A DNA stretch of 64,000 bases from Desulfobulbaceae bacterium. GTDB lineage: Bacteria > Bacteroidota > Ignavibacteria > Kapaibacteriales > UBA2268. Position numbers and translations under genes: made by a program. The notes under the pieces were generated by a model, which saw only the letters and a list, made by a program, of their open reading frames with translations, was not told the DNA's origin and did not search any database. This document shows, piece by piece, positions 44,352 through 53,640 of this stretch. How positions within the stretch are numbered: the first letter of the stretch is position 1; the number at the start of each line of letters is the position of its first letter. The stretch lies in contig JAGXRP010000033.1 in the NCBI GenBank assembly GCA_018335795.1, forward strand, positions 193,973 through 257,972, in the 5' to 3' direction.

Positions 44352-45419
44352 ATGCCGATTATTTGGAAAACATATTCATTGCCTTACTTGAGGATAGTTA
44401 TACTATATTTGGCTATTCTTGGCTTATCGCATCAGATTGGCACAGCAAAAGTATCTTCGGGTGGATATGCCGAAACATATTTACTCAGAAACGTTGGGGC
44501 AAGAGCTATTTCTATGGCTGGAGCTTATTCAGCTGTTGTGAATGAGCCATCGGGAATATATTACAATCCGGCAGGAATCGGCTTTATGAATGATATTCCG
44601 ACAGTAAGTGCCTCTGTCTCAATTCTTGGTCTGGGGCGTTCCTATAATTCTCTTACATGGGCTCAACAAATTCTTCCAAATTTTGGCGTAGGCTTTGGTT
44701 TTAATGCCCTCTCTACTCCCGAATTTACTGCTCGTGATGTAATGGGCAACCAAATCGGAACAATTTCGGCAATGCAATACAATCTTGCCTTGGCAGCTGC
44801 ATATAGTCTCGAATTCATGAGTATGGGTGTGTCAGTAAAATATTTAAACCACGGCGTATCAGGTATTTCAGCAGGAGCGAGTGGCTTTACCGTTGATTTG
44901 GGAACCAAATTCGATGTTATGGATATGTTTTCAGTTGGCATTGCTATGCAAAATATTTCGGGTATGATGTTTTGGGATACTCCGTATGAACCACGCGAAG
45001 ATATTCCGTTTAGAGTAAGAGCAGGTTTAGCGATGGAATTTGCTTTGAATGATGAAACTTTTATTACTCGTTCAGCTACTACCGGCGAACAGTTACAAGT
45101 ATATGTTCCTGCCACTCGATACATTTTGGTCTCCTCCGATTTAGTGATTACACAATTTGAAGAAAATCCAACATGGGTTATTGGCACAGAAGCCGTCCCT
45201 CATGAATTAATTGCTTTCAGAGGTGGGATTGCTATCTATGGCGATAAATATGGCGAAGCGGAGCTTTTCCCGATGACTTATTGGGGTGCAGGAGTTTCAA
45301 TCCGTCCTGATTTGAAAGAAAATCTCCCTTTTAAATTCAATGTTGATTACTCATTATCAAATGAATATCTAACCGAATCAGGATTAGCGCATCATATCAG
45401 TATTATATTTGAATTTTAG
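44352..45419 (+). CDS. PorV/PorQ-family outer-membrane protein
   Basis: A 355-residue predicted beta-barrel of the PorV/PorQ (UPF0164) family. PorV shuttles T9SS cargo in known systems. After a signal peptide, the diagnostic N-terminal block reads NVGARAISMAGAYSAVVNEPSGIYYNPAGIG. Repeated Gly/aromatic strands follow and the chain ends in a strand with terminal Phe (ISIIFEF), as expected for Bam-inserted barrels. It is the last gene of the flhF run and overlaps convergent rpe by 4 nt. Whether it is PorV or a paralogue is open; porV is more often near porU. Confidence 0.8.
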   Translation: MPIIWKTYSLPYLRIVILYLAILGLSHQIGTAKVSSGGYAETYLLRNVGARAISMAGAYSAVVNEPSGIYYNPAGIGFMNDIPTVSASVSILGLGRSYNSLTWAQQILPNFGVGFGFNALSTPEFTARDVMGNQIGTISAMQYNLALAAAYSLEFMSMGVSVKYLNHGVSGISAGASGFTVDLGTKFDVMDMFSVGIAMQNISGMMFWDTPYEPREDIPFRVRAGLAMEFALNDETFITRSATTGEQLQVYVPATRYILVSSDLVITQFEENPTWVIGTEAVPHELIAFRGGIAIYGDKYGEAELFPMTYWGAGVSIRPDLKENLPFKFNVDYSLSNEYLTESGLAHHISIIFEF

Positions 45420-46084
45420 AGTAAGCTCGTTGCTTTTTTTCTCATCAGCTTCAAGTTTTCAACTACATCTCCATTAAAAATTCCCGAACCGCTTACAATA
45501 ACATTTGCTCCAGAAGCTACTACTTCTCGAACATTATCAATCTTAATTCCGCCATCAACTTGAATATCAATATGTTCAAGATTATTATCAACTAAAAAGC
45601 TTTTTAATTTGTAGCATTTGTTGTGGAATGAATTGATAAAACTTTGTCCTCCAAAACCCGGGTTGACTGACATCAGCAATACGAAATCGCAATATTCTAC
45701 CGCATCGTAAATCAATTCGATTGGCGTCAGAGGATTGAGCACTATTCCGGCTTGTTTGCCGTGACTTTTAATGCTCGACAATGTTCTGTGCAAGTGATTG
45801 CAAACTTCGTAATGCACCGAAATCATATCGGCGCCGGCTTCAGCGAAATCGTTAATATACCTGTCCGGTTCACTAATCATTAGATGTGCATCAAGCAACA
45901 AATCAGAGACTTTGCGAATTGCAGATACCACGGGCACTCCAATCGTAATGTTCGGTACAAAATGCCCATCCATAACATCTATATGAAGTATCTCTGCCCC
46001 ACCCTGTTCGCATTTTCTGATGTCTCTTTCGAGATTTGCAAAATCAGCTGATAATAATGAAGGTGCTAATTTAATATCTTTCAT
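45416..46084 (-). CDS. rpe: Ribulose-phosphate 3-epimerase
   Basis: Interconverts ribulose 5-phosphate and xylulose 5-phosphate in the pentose phosphate pathway. The TIM-barrel protein has 222 residues with LAPSLLSADFANLE at the start, the metal/catalytic HIDVMDGHFVPN, DAHLMISEPDRYI, LMSVNPGFGGQSF and VDGGI motifs. Its start overlaps the Lon-like protease stop by 4 nt (ATGA), indicating coupled translation, and its stop overlaps the PorV-like gene on the other strand. Transketolase subunits are elsewhere in the window. Confidence 0.96.
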   Translation of the reverse strand: MKDIKLAPSLLSADFANLERDIRKCEQGGAEILHIDVMDGHFVPNITIGVPVVSAIRKVSDLLLDAHLMISEPDRYINDFAEAGADMISVHYEVCNHLHRTLSSIKSHGKQAGIVLNPLTPIELIYDAVEYCDFVLLMSVNPGFGGQSFINSFHNKCYKLKSFLVDNNLEHIDIQVDGGIKIDNVREVVASGANVIVSGSGIFNGDVVENLKLMRKKATSLL

Positions 46085-48561
46085 TTGCGCGTTCCCTTTT
46101 GTTTATCGATTTCCTTTTTTGGAGGTTTTGGTTTGAGTATTTGAGCAAATTCTTCAATTCGTGCATCAACTAATCCGTAAAGCGATTGTTTTGGATAATT
46201 TCCGTCTTTGTCGGCTTCGCCTGCTTCCAATCCGAAAAGTAATTCAATTGCATCGTCGATAGTGTCGATTGAATAAATATGAAAATTCCCTTTGCGAACA
46301 TCTTCAATTAATTCATTACTCAGCATTAAATCTTTTACATTGCGAGATGGAATAATGCAAGCCTGTTCTTTTGTAAAACCACGTTCTCTACAAACTTCGT
46401 AAAATCCGATGATTTTTTCGTTCACTCCGCCGATTGGCTGAATTTCACCTTTTTGGTTTACTGAGCCTGTAATAGCAATACTCTGTTTTATAGGCATATT
46501 AGAGGTGGCTGACAATACTGCATAAATTTCTGCTGCAGAAGCACTGTCACCGTCAATTCCGGAATAATTCTGTTCAAATGCAATCGAAGCACTCAGCGAT
46601 AAAGTTCGTTTAGTGGCAAATTTTTCACGCAAAAATCCGGAAATGATAAGAATACCCTTGTTGTGCAATCTTCCGCTCATATCAGATTCGCGTTCTATAT
46701 TAATGATTCCGGCATTACCAACGCTTACGTTTGCGCTGATTCGAGCAGGTTTACCGAACGAATAAACTCCACTATTATAAACAGTCAAACCGTTGATTAC
46801 GCCAACTCGCGAACCAATAGTATCAATCATTATTGTATCTTTTACTATATGATTTCTGATTTTCTCATCAGTCATATCATTGCGTCTTTTGCGAGATTCT
46901 ATTGCTTTTTCGACATCTTCTCGGCTTATGAATTTCTTTTTAGATTCACTTACAAAATAAGCCGATTCGCGAATTAAATCGGCAACATCTGAGAATTTGA
47001 GTGTAATGACATCTTGAGAGCCTGCAAATTCGACACCCCATTCAACTAATGCTGCTACAGCACTTGGGTCGCAATGCGGAAGATTTTCTTCAACGCTTAT
47101 TTTGGCTGCAAATCTTGCATAATTATGAAATACTGTTTCATTCTTATCGGTCTCGTAATCAAATTGTGCGTTGATTTTGAATATCTTCTTGAAACCTTTT
47201 TCGTAAGAGTGCAAAAATCTGTATAGGGTTTGCCCGCCAATGATGATAACTTTGATATTCACATCAATTGACTCAGGCTTCAGGTGCGATTGAGTTAACT
47301 GGAATATCGAATCATAAGGCTGAATTTCAATTTTATCGTATAGCAGGACTTGTTGCAACTTATTCCAAACGTTTGGCTCTTGAAACAAATCGTTGGCATT
47401 GACGACAAGGAAACCTTGGTCTGCGCTCAACAATGAGCCTGCTTTGATTTTCGTGAAGTCCGAACGCCAAAATCCGCGATTGTCATAAACCTTCTCGATA
47501 GTTCCAAAAAGATTAGTATATGTTGGATTTGTTTCGATTATGACAGGTGCACATTTACTTTTGGAATTATCCAAAATTACATTTACGTAAAATATTGAAA
47601 ATATTTCTGATTCTTCAAGTTTAATAATAAGATCGTTTTTGGCGAAATTTTGATTGGGATTTGGGATAAAAAAGTGTAAATTTTCAAGAATATGCTCTTT
47701 TACATGCCCGATGTACGCTTGAAGTTTTTCGTTTTCGAAACGTTCGAGTGTATCAGCAAAAACCGCACTAACGAGCTCCTTTGCGAAATTCTTATCGCTT
47801 TCGATTAGTGCAGCCCTATATTCTTGCATGATTTTCATTCCCTTGCGCGCAAGGTCGTATATTTCTTCATGAAAGGCTTGCCAATACTTTTTGAAAAGCG
47901 CCGCTTCGTTTGCTTTCAATTTCTTTTCAGTCACAAGCCTGTCCAAATCGCCTATTGGAACTGCTTCTCCATCTACCACCGGGAATACCTCCGCTTGGAC
48001 AGTTCCATCATCTTTTTCTAGTTGCCCTCGAACGAAACCATGCTTGCTAATTTTTGCATCAAAATTTTCGATTACCAAGCGTTCTTGAGTTTGGTATTCA
48101 TTCGTGATTTTTTTTCTGGTCTGATGATAAGATTCCTCCTCGAACAAGCCCGGAATCTTTCTTCTCAGATAGTTGATACTTTCGTTCATGGCGGTTTGGA
48201 ACGCTTTGCCTTGACCGGGCGACAATTTGAGTAAGATTGGCTTGTCCGAATCAACAAAATTATTGACGTAACAATAATCGAATAAATCGGGGCAAACGTC
48301 GGAAAAGGATTCGAGGATTTGCTTAACGGTGGTCGTTCTGCCGGTGCCGGAAAGCCCCGTAACGAATATATTGTAACCTTTTGCCCTCATCGAAGCGCCG
48401 AGCTTGATGGATTCGACTGCTCTGGGTTGACCTATGATTTCGTGCAAAGGGTTGATATCGGCTGTAGTCTTGAATTTGAAAATGCTTGTGGGGCATTGCC
48501 ATCTCAGCTGATTATACTCTAATTTTGTAGCAGTGCCGATGTTGGGTTTCGTTTTTTTCAT
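46081..48561 (-). CDS. Lon-family ATP-dependent protease (LonB/AAA_32 type)
   Basis: An 826-residue protease with a divergent N-terminal domain, an AAA+ module (PF13654-like) and a C-terminal Lon serine protease. The ATP loop reads VTGLSGTGRTT, with Arg where Lys is usual. The protease carries the catalytic Ser in GIDGDSASAAEIYAVLSA and Lys in GGVNEKIIGFYEV. There is no LonA-type N-terminal substrate domain. It precedes rpe with a 4-nt overlap. The likely role is quality control or regulated proteolysis; its substrates are unknown. Confidence 0.88.
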   Translation of the reverse strand: MKKTKPNIGTATKLEYNQLRWQCPTSIFKFKTTADINPLHEIIGQPRAVESIKLGASMRAKGYNIFVTGLSGTGRTTTVKQILESFSDVCPDLFDYCYVNNFVDSDKPILLKLSPGQGKAFQTAMNESINYLRRKIPGLFEEESYHQTRKKITNEYQTQERLVIENFDAKISKHGFVRGQLEKDDGTVQAEVFPVVDGEAVPIGDLDRLVTEKKLKANEAALFKKYWQAFHEEIYDLARKGMKIMQEYRAALIESDKNFAKELVSAVFADTLERFENEKLQAYIGHVKEHILENLHFFIPNPNQNFAKNDLIIKLEESEIFSIFYVNVILDNSKSKCAPVIIETNPTYTNLFGTIEKVYDNRGFWRSDFTKIKAGSLLSADQGFLVVNANDLFQEPNVWNKLQQVLLYDKIEIQPYDSIFQLTQSHLKPESIDVNIKVIIIGGQTLYRFLHSYEKGFKKIFKINAQFDYETDKNETVFHNYARFAAKISVEENLPHCDPSAVAALVEWGVEFAGSQDVITLKFSDVADLIRESAYFVSESKKKFISREDVEKAIESRKRRNDMTDEKIRNHIVKDTIMIDTIGSRVGVINGLTVYNSGVYSFGKPARISANVSVGNAGIINIERESDMSGRLHNKGILIISGFLREKFATKRTLSLSASIAFEQNYSGIDGDSASAAEIYAVLSATSNMPIKQSIAITGSVNQKGEIQPIGGVNEKIIGFYEVCRERGFTKEQACIIPSRNVKDLMLSNELIEDVRKGNFHIYSIDTIDDAIELLFGLEAGEADKDGNYPKQSLYGLVDARIEEFAQILKPKPPKKEIDKQKGTRK

Positions 48562-48640
48562 ACTTAAAAATACTTATTCGGAAAAATGAAAAATTAATAA
48601 AGTAAAATTAGCGAATGTATCGCTTATAAAAAAGCAAAAA

Positions 48641-48674
48641 AACTCTTCTGAAAATTAATACAATCAGAAGAGTT
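48641..48674 (-). terminator. Rho-independent terminator after the VIT-domain gene
   Basis: An 11-bp stem AACTCTTCTGA/TCAGAAGAGTT is followed on the minus strand by a T-rich run. It ends the 48703-50859 gene. Confidence 0.85.
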
Positions 48675-48702
48675 TTTTTTACGAAAGATAAAAACATTAT
48701 GA

Positions 48703-50859
48703 TTACTTGACAACGATAATCTTATGACTAAAAGATTTCAATCCAACATTGACAATAACAAAATAAGCTCCTTCAGGAACCGGACGACCGAAATCATCCA
48801 ATAAATCCCAAAATATGATGTATTCTCCTTTAATTGAATGTGTCGGCACATTTAATTTTCGAATTACCGAACCATTCAAATCGTAAATATCAATAGATGT
48901 GATATTAGTTTCAAGAGGCGAGTTGAAGATAAGATTAGTATTTATCATAGCAGGATTTGGGTGAGCAGAAATGCCTAATTCGCTGTTTAAAATTTCGATT
49001 TCATCATCAATGTCTGAAAGTCCGGGATCGTCAGGATCATCTCCACCAAGCAAAATTTCCCTCATCCATGGCTCAAGTGCCAGGAATGCTGTGTAAAGCG
49101 ATAATACGCGGTTATCCATACTTATTTTTATTATATCTTGGACTGTACTGTTGTTAGGTTTAGCGATAGCTTCGAGGTACTTAAGGTGGTTTCCTACCCA
49201 TATTTGTGGCAATGCATTGCTTTTTATTATTACGTCATCAGTTATTTTTACTTCTTTTATATGTGGCTTATCATCAAGCATAAAAGTCAATCTAATTATG
49301 AAATCTGGACCACCGACATATTTACCGAGACTTGATAACATTCCTTTTGAAGATAATATAGACTTATAAGGTTCGAAAGTTTGATAAACGAACCCATCGG
49401 ATGTAAGTATATAATAATTTAAGTCCTTATATGATGTATTAACACCATTAAAGAAAATTGAGAAAAGATTGCCGATGCTATTTGCATTACTCCAAATGTT
49501 ATAGTATTCACCTTTAGTAGCTCTTGATAAATTGATATAAAGATACTCGTTGCCTATATAATTGACAGAATTAATAGAATATTTTTTATTTGATGTCGAC
49601 CCATGGTCCAGAAAGTAAAATGGAATTTTACCTTTGCTTTTATCCATTATAAGTTTAATAAATGTATTCGCTATATCTAAAGAGCCAAGTTCATCATTAT
49701 TAGAAAAGACTACTACAGAACCGGTCGTATCTGTAGTTTGCAAAAGAGAAACAGCATTATTTAAAAGTAAAGGTAAAAATGCTGAGCGAGAAATTTTACT
49801 TTGTACTTTTTGAAATTCTGATTTCAGCTTACCAATACTCTCAGGATTCACCTCAATAAAATCCGGAAAGAGTAATTTGACATCACTAATCATATCACAA
49901 TACATTATGTTTATCGAATCCCCAGCACTGTAAGTAATGTCTAAAGCATCCAAAAAAGGTTGGATGGTGTTCTCAAAACTAATTTTGGATTTACCGTTAA
50001 CATATTCAAAAAGGACAAGATGTTTAAGTGCCTTACGATTTGGTGTCAAAGTATTCAAATCCATAATCATATGATAGTACTTTTCGCCGGCAACATTATA
50101 ATTAGTAATGCTAATACCGTCTTTGAAATTTGATTTGTAACCGTATGTATTGTAACTCAGAAAATTCTGCATTGGAATTACCGCTGACTTATAATGACCA
50201 AAGAACATATCGTTATCATCATTCATAGGCAAATCCATATCATTTGACACATACAAATTATTGACATCGTTTCTGTTAATGAAGACAATTTTCATATTAT
50301 TCGGCATCGTTGTTTGTGTAAACCAAATTTTGGGAATTTCGAATTTGAATTTGTCATTTTCAATTCGATTTGGTATCATAAAACTAATTAAAAATTTTCT
50401 GTGTGTAGTGCCTACAAGCGGGAAAAGTCTAAATTCGTAAGCTGTTGGAGAATTTTTCAAGAAAAGTGACGGGTCACGGCGAACTCGTTTTACAATATTT
50501 TCATAAATCTGGCTTGCAGTCCATCGGTCTATCAAATCTGCATATACAAGAGTATCTTCGACCCAGAGCCATGAATCAACTACGATAGCTTCTTCGGGCA
50601 ATGTAAAAAAACTTTCAATTTCGACAGTATCACTTTTTTTGTCAAAAATTGTACCTGAAGTGGAAATGTTAATTAAGTAAGAAATCTGTGTATAACCTCC
50701 ATTTGGTTGTATAACTACGGTCAAACTGTCCATGACAGCTTTTGAACTCATCCAAGATCTCTGAGGGTCAATCAGTTTGATTGATGTATTTTGTGCAAAA
50801 CCAGAACAAATTGACAGCAAAAATGCAAGTAACAATGTACAAACTAAATGCTTTTTCAT
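48703..50859 (-). CDS. Secreted VIT / vWA-like protein with C-terminal sorting domain
   Basis: A 718-residue secreted protein with a signal peptide (KHLVCTLLLAFLLSICSGFA). Residues about 30-190 follow the VIT domain: FFTLPEEAIVVDSWLWVED, ASQIYENIVKRVRRDPSLF and YEFRLFPLVG. The next part (about 265-480) occupies the place of a vWA domain, but the metal site is not DxSxS (here FEYVNGKSK), so metal-dependent adhesion is unlikely. The C-terminus has HPNPAMINTNLIF and a FlgD-like strand (WDLLDDFGRPVPEGAYFVIV) and ends IIVVK, a T9SS-type A tail. It has a clear promoter just upstream and a strong terminator. Function unknown; VIT proteins often act at the surface. Confidence 0.72.
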   Translation of the reverse strand: MKKHLVCTLLLAFLLSICSGFAQNTSIKLIDPQRSWMSSKAVMDSLTVVIQPNGGYTQISYLINISTSGTIFDKKSDTVEIESFFTLPEEAIVVDSWLWVEDTLVYADLIDRWTASQIYENIVKRVRRDPSLFLKNSPTAYEFRLFPLVGTTHRKFLISFMIPNRIENDKFKFEIPKIWFTQTTMPNNMKIVFINRNDVNNLYVSNDMDLPMNDDNDMFFGHYKSAVIPMQNFLSYNTYGYKSNFKDGISITNYNVAGEKYYHMIMDLNTLTPNRKALKHLVLFEYVNGKSKISFENTIQPFLDALDITYSAGDSINIMYCDMISDVKLLFPDFIEVNPESIGKLKSEFQKVQSKISRSAFLPLLLNNAVSLLQTTDTTGSVVVFSNNDELGSLDIANTFIKLIMDKSKGKIPFYFLDHGSTSNKKYSINSVNYIGNEYLYINLSRATKGEYYNIWSNANSIGNLFSIFFNGVNTSYKDLNYYILTSDGFVYQTFEPYKSILSSKGMLSSLGKYVGGPDFIIRLTFMLDDKPHIKEVKITDDVIIKSNALPQIWVGNHLKYLEAIAKPNNSTVQDIIKISMDNRVLSLYTAFLALEPWMREILLGGDDPDDPGLSDIDDEIEILNSELGISAHPNPAMINTNLIFNSPLETNITSIDIYDLNGSVIRKLNVPTHSIKGEYIIFWDLLDDFGRPVPEGAYFVIVNVGLKSFSHKIIVVK

Positions 50860-50884
50860 AGCAACACCCTTTAAAAATGAATAA

Positions 50885-50914
50885 CAAATCTATAACATTA
50901 TATTCTTTTTCAAA
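50885..50914 (-). promoter_or_regulatory. Bacteroidota-type promoter of the VIT-domain gene
   Basis: On the minus strand TTTG (plus 50911-50914) and TAGATTTG (plus 50885-50892) are separated by 18 nt, a full consensus match. It lies about 26 nt upstream of the ATG. Confidence 0.62.
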
Positions 50915-51238
50915 TCTGTCAATAATCAAAAGACAAATGCAACTTCTAAAAAGTTACAAAATATTTTGTCATAAGAAATAATTAATGATAACTTCATAAA
51001 TGATTAATAGATTATGTATGTCTAATTTAACATTGTATATGCTTTGAGCTTTTTTATCGAGAATTATATATCGAGATTTACATAGTCAGTTAGAAAATAT
51101 AGTGTAAAGGGCGTAAAACTACCACGAGGGTCATAGTCATGTGAATTGTCTATTGGATTATTATTACATAATCCACGAATAAATTCGTGGGCTATGATTT
51201 GCACATAACGCTGTTCTGTCCCTACATTTCAGACCCAC
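50915..51238. other. Gene-free stretch, AT-rich, with a palindrome
   Basis: No coding frame is convincing here. It holds only the palindrome at 51167-51196 and lies between the VIT gene promoter and the M2 peptidase terminator. No RNA gene was recognised. Confidence 0.6.
51167..51196. repeat. Palindromic hairpin, possible dispersed repeat
   Basis: An 8-bp perfect stem CCACGAAT/ATTCGTGG with a 2-nt loop is extended by 4 bp CATA/TATG after a 2-nt mismatch. An outer TCATAG at 51131 can pair with CTATGA at 51192. There is no T-run, so it does not look like a terminator. It may be a REP-like or IS200/IS605-related element. Confidence 0.45.
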
Positions 51239-51270
51239 AAAAAAAAAAGCTGCCCATTTGGACAGCTTTT
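51239..51270 (-). terminator. Rho-independent terminator after the M2-type peptidase gene
   Basis: A hairpin with arms AAAAGCTGCC and GGACAGCTTTT (one bulged base) is followed on the minus strand by a long T-run. It is 24 nt after the peptidase stop. Confidence 0.82.
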
Positions 51271-51294
51271 GGAAATTTAAAATCGAATCAAATA

Positions 51295-53007
51295 CTAATC
51301 AACAAATTGGATTGCGTAGTATTTTGGAGTGAGCTTTTCGCCGGTTGCTTTTTCAATCATATCGTTCCACAAATAGCGTTTGCCGGGTTGGAAAACGTTT
51401 TTGATTAGATATTCGCCGACTTCGGGATGTCCGACTAAGCCCGGATTAGCATTTGGTACATCTTTCAATACTTTCGTTGTGATTGTATTATATAGTTGCG
51501 ATGCAAGCAATTCGCCCAAATGATAGTTATGGTAGTAGCATGGCGATGTTGCAATGTGAATTTTTGTTGCCCAATCCGGCATGTCTCTGCCTTCGGGTTT
51601 CTTCATCATTTGATATTTTTCGACCAATGACCACCATAGTGCGTTCAAATCTTGCTCGGGATTGGCATAAAGTTCTTTTTCAAATCTGTACATTACTTGT
51701 GACCAGCGGCTGAAAACGAGTTGTTGGAGCTTCAGAATGTTGTGGCAAGTAGCAGCGATGCTGTCTTTTTCTGCGGCACTGATGCCAATCATTGATTGCA
51801 GCCATGATGGGTCCGATGCCATTCTGCCGAATAACATCGCAATTGCTTCAGTTGTGAAGATGTGTGCTGGTTCTTTGAGTGTCCAAGGCAATGCAGCATC
51901 GTAATGATATTCGTAAAGTGCGTGTCCGTATTCGTGAAGCATAGTTTCGCCCCAACGCGCATTTGGTACTACATTGCACAATACTCTGATGTCTTTTGCG
52001 TGGCGGTCAATGTTGATGCAATAAGCATGTTGATTTTTGTTTGGTTTCTCGAACAAATCACTTTTGGCAACTAAGTCATCAATCGGCAAATTGAGCGATT
52101 TGAAATAATCTACGGACAACTTTACCAAATCTTGGTCTTTGTAGTATTTATCCATATCAACTTCATAGATTTTCGGAGCTTCTTGGAAATAACGATTTTG
52201 GTAGTGCCAAGGCATTAATTGCTCGACTTTGATTTTGTTTTGTGCTGCTAAAAATGTGTCAATTTCGCCTTTTAATTTAACAAAAGTGTCTCGAGTTAAG
52301 CCATCTAATTCGTCAAAAAGATTTTCAATTTGTTCGGGGTCTTGTTCGCTAAGCTTCAAGCTCATTTCGTGATAATTGTTGTAACCCAATTCATGTGCGA
52401 TTTCGTTTCTCAATCTAACAAGGTTCAAAATATCTTCTCTTACAATAGGACCAATATCTTTATGGGCTAACCAAGTTGCCTGAAGTTCCTTTTGATTTTT
52501 CGATGTTTTCAAAACCTCTTCAACTTGATTATCAGTTAACTCTTTGTTTCCGACTTTCGCTCTGTAGTTAGAGTATTTGTTTTCGATTTGGGCTTGCATA
52601 GTCGAAAGTTGGTTAAGCTTGGAAGTATCAATTTGCTTGGACAACATCCCCAAATACATTACTTCCAATCTTCTTGCCATCAATTCATCTGTAATGAAAC
52701 CACTTTCCTTGAATTTTTTGATTGATTCAAAATTGCCCTTGTTGGCTAAAATTTCGTTGAATTTCATGTCCGCTTGTGAGTAATTATTCCAATTTTCTTC
52801 GTTGGAATTTAGTGATGCTTCCCAATATTTAGTGCAAACTTCGGTATATTCTACAGCAATTACTTTCTCCAGTGAATCTGCGAATGTTGAAAATTCTTGT
52901 TCCATCTTTGCAATTTCCTCTTTTCTTAATTGTTCGGCATTTTCCCCGCATGAGATTACTCCCATCATAAACAATGTTAACAGGGCTAAAGGCATAAATA
53001 TTTTCAT
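51295..53007 (-). CDS. M2-type zinc metallopeptidase lipoprotein
   Basis: A 570-residue peptidase of the M2 (angiotensin-converting enzyme-like) family. The start at 53007 gives a lipoprotein signal (MKIFMPLALLTLF, lipobox GVISC) and has a GGGAG site 9 nt upstream; an in-frame start 36 nt earlier would bury that signal. The zinc site is HEYGHALYEY, with the third ligand Glu in TTEAIAML about 25 residues later. The N-terminal helices (WEASLNSNEENW) and the C-terminal YYHNYHLGELLASQ fit M2 members. It probably trims peptides in the periplasm. It lies downstream of nuoI by 74 nt and ends at a terminator. Confidence 0.83.
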   Translation of the reverse strand: MKIFMPLALLTLFMMGVISCGENAEQLRKEEIAKMEQEFSTFADSLEKVIAVEYTEVCTKYWEASLNSNEENWNNYSQADMKFNEILANKGNFESIKKFKESGFITDELMARRLEVMYLGMLSKQIDTSKLNQLSTMQAQIENKYSNYRAKVGNKELTDNQVEEVLKTSKNQKELQATWLAHKDIGPIVREDILNLVRLRNEIAHELGYNNYHEMSLKLSEQDPEQIENLFDELDGLTRDTFVKLKGEIDTFLAAQNKIKVEQLMPWHYQNRYFQEAPKIYEVDMDKYYKDQDLVKLSVDYFKSLNLPIDDLVAKSDLFEKPNKNQHAYCINIDRHAKDIRVLCNVVPNARWGETMLHEYGHALYEYHYDAALPWTLKEPAHIFTTEAIAMLFGRMASDPSWLQSMIGISAAEKDSIAATCHNILKLQQLVFSRWSQVMYRFEKELYANPEQDLNALWWSLVEKYQMMKKPEGRDMPDWATKIHIATSPCYYHNYHLGELLASQLYNTITTKVLKDVPNANPGLVGHPEVGEYLIKNVFQPGKRYLWNDMIEKATGEKLTPKYYAIQFVD

Positions 53008-53081
53008 AACATAATACTCCCAAAAATTAGAAAACTTGCCCAAACAACAAATTGCTTCGGCATTTTTATTTTAAATTTTAA

Positions 53082-53579
53082 CTATCTATATTGGCGTAAG
53101 AACTCTAATCTATCCTGAAGTTGAGCTACTGGAACGAGCAATTTTTCTTTGTCCATAATAGCATCTTCTTGTCTTTGGAATACGAGCTCGTAATCCTTAC
53201 TCATTACAATGGCTTCTTCCGGGCAAACTTCCTCGCAAAATCCGCAATAAATACAACGAAGCATATTTATCTCAAATTTAACCGGGAATCTTTCCTTGTC
53301 GCGGTCCGTTTCATCAGCATTGACTTCGATAGCTAATGCAGGGCAAACGCGTGAACATAAACCGCAAGCAACACAACGTTCGCCATCAACATCGTCAACG
53401 AGAACAGGTCTGCCACGGTAAGAACCTAATGGCTCCCAACGCTCTTCAGGATACTGACGTGTAAATTTGGGTTTGAACATTTCTGCCAAAGTCAATCCAA
53501 GACCTTTGGCAATTTCCGGGATATATAATTTTTCCCAAAAACTTCTTCTCTCGACTTCTGTATTTTTAGTGTTATTCAT
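53082..53579 (-). CDS. nuoI: NADH-quinone oxidoreductase subunit I
   Basis: Membrane-associated ferredoxin-like subunit of complex I that relays electrons to the quinone site. It has 165 residues with two 4Fe-4S motifs: [16 protein letters not shown] and [16 protein letters not shown]. The N-terminal segment has an amphipathic helix ([18 protein letters not shown]). It is third in a nuoG-nuoH-nuoI run, 61 nt after nuoH. Confidence 0.95.
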   Translation of the reverse strand: MNNTKNTEVERRSFWEKLYIPEIAKGLGLTLAEMFKPKFTRQYPEERWEPLGSYRGRPVLVDDVDGERCVACGLCSRVCPALAIEVNADETDRDKERFPVKFEINMLRCIYCGFCEEVCPEEAIVMSKDYELVFQRQEDAIMDKEKLLVPVAQLQDRLEFLRQYR

Positions 53580-53640
53580 CGAACACCTTTTATATTCATT
53601 TATAAAAAAATCTAAGAATAAAAACTACTAAAAGTAATTT

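Noticed and set aside
44663-45187. Long minus-strand open frame (174 codons) inside the PorV-like gene
   Set aside because: It lies opposite a barrel gene with a clear family signature; the frame is a by-product of codon use.
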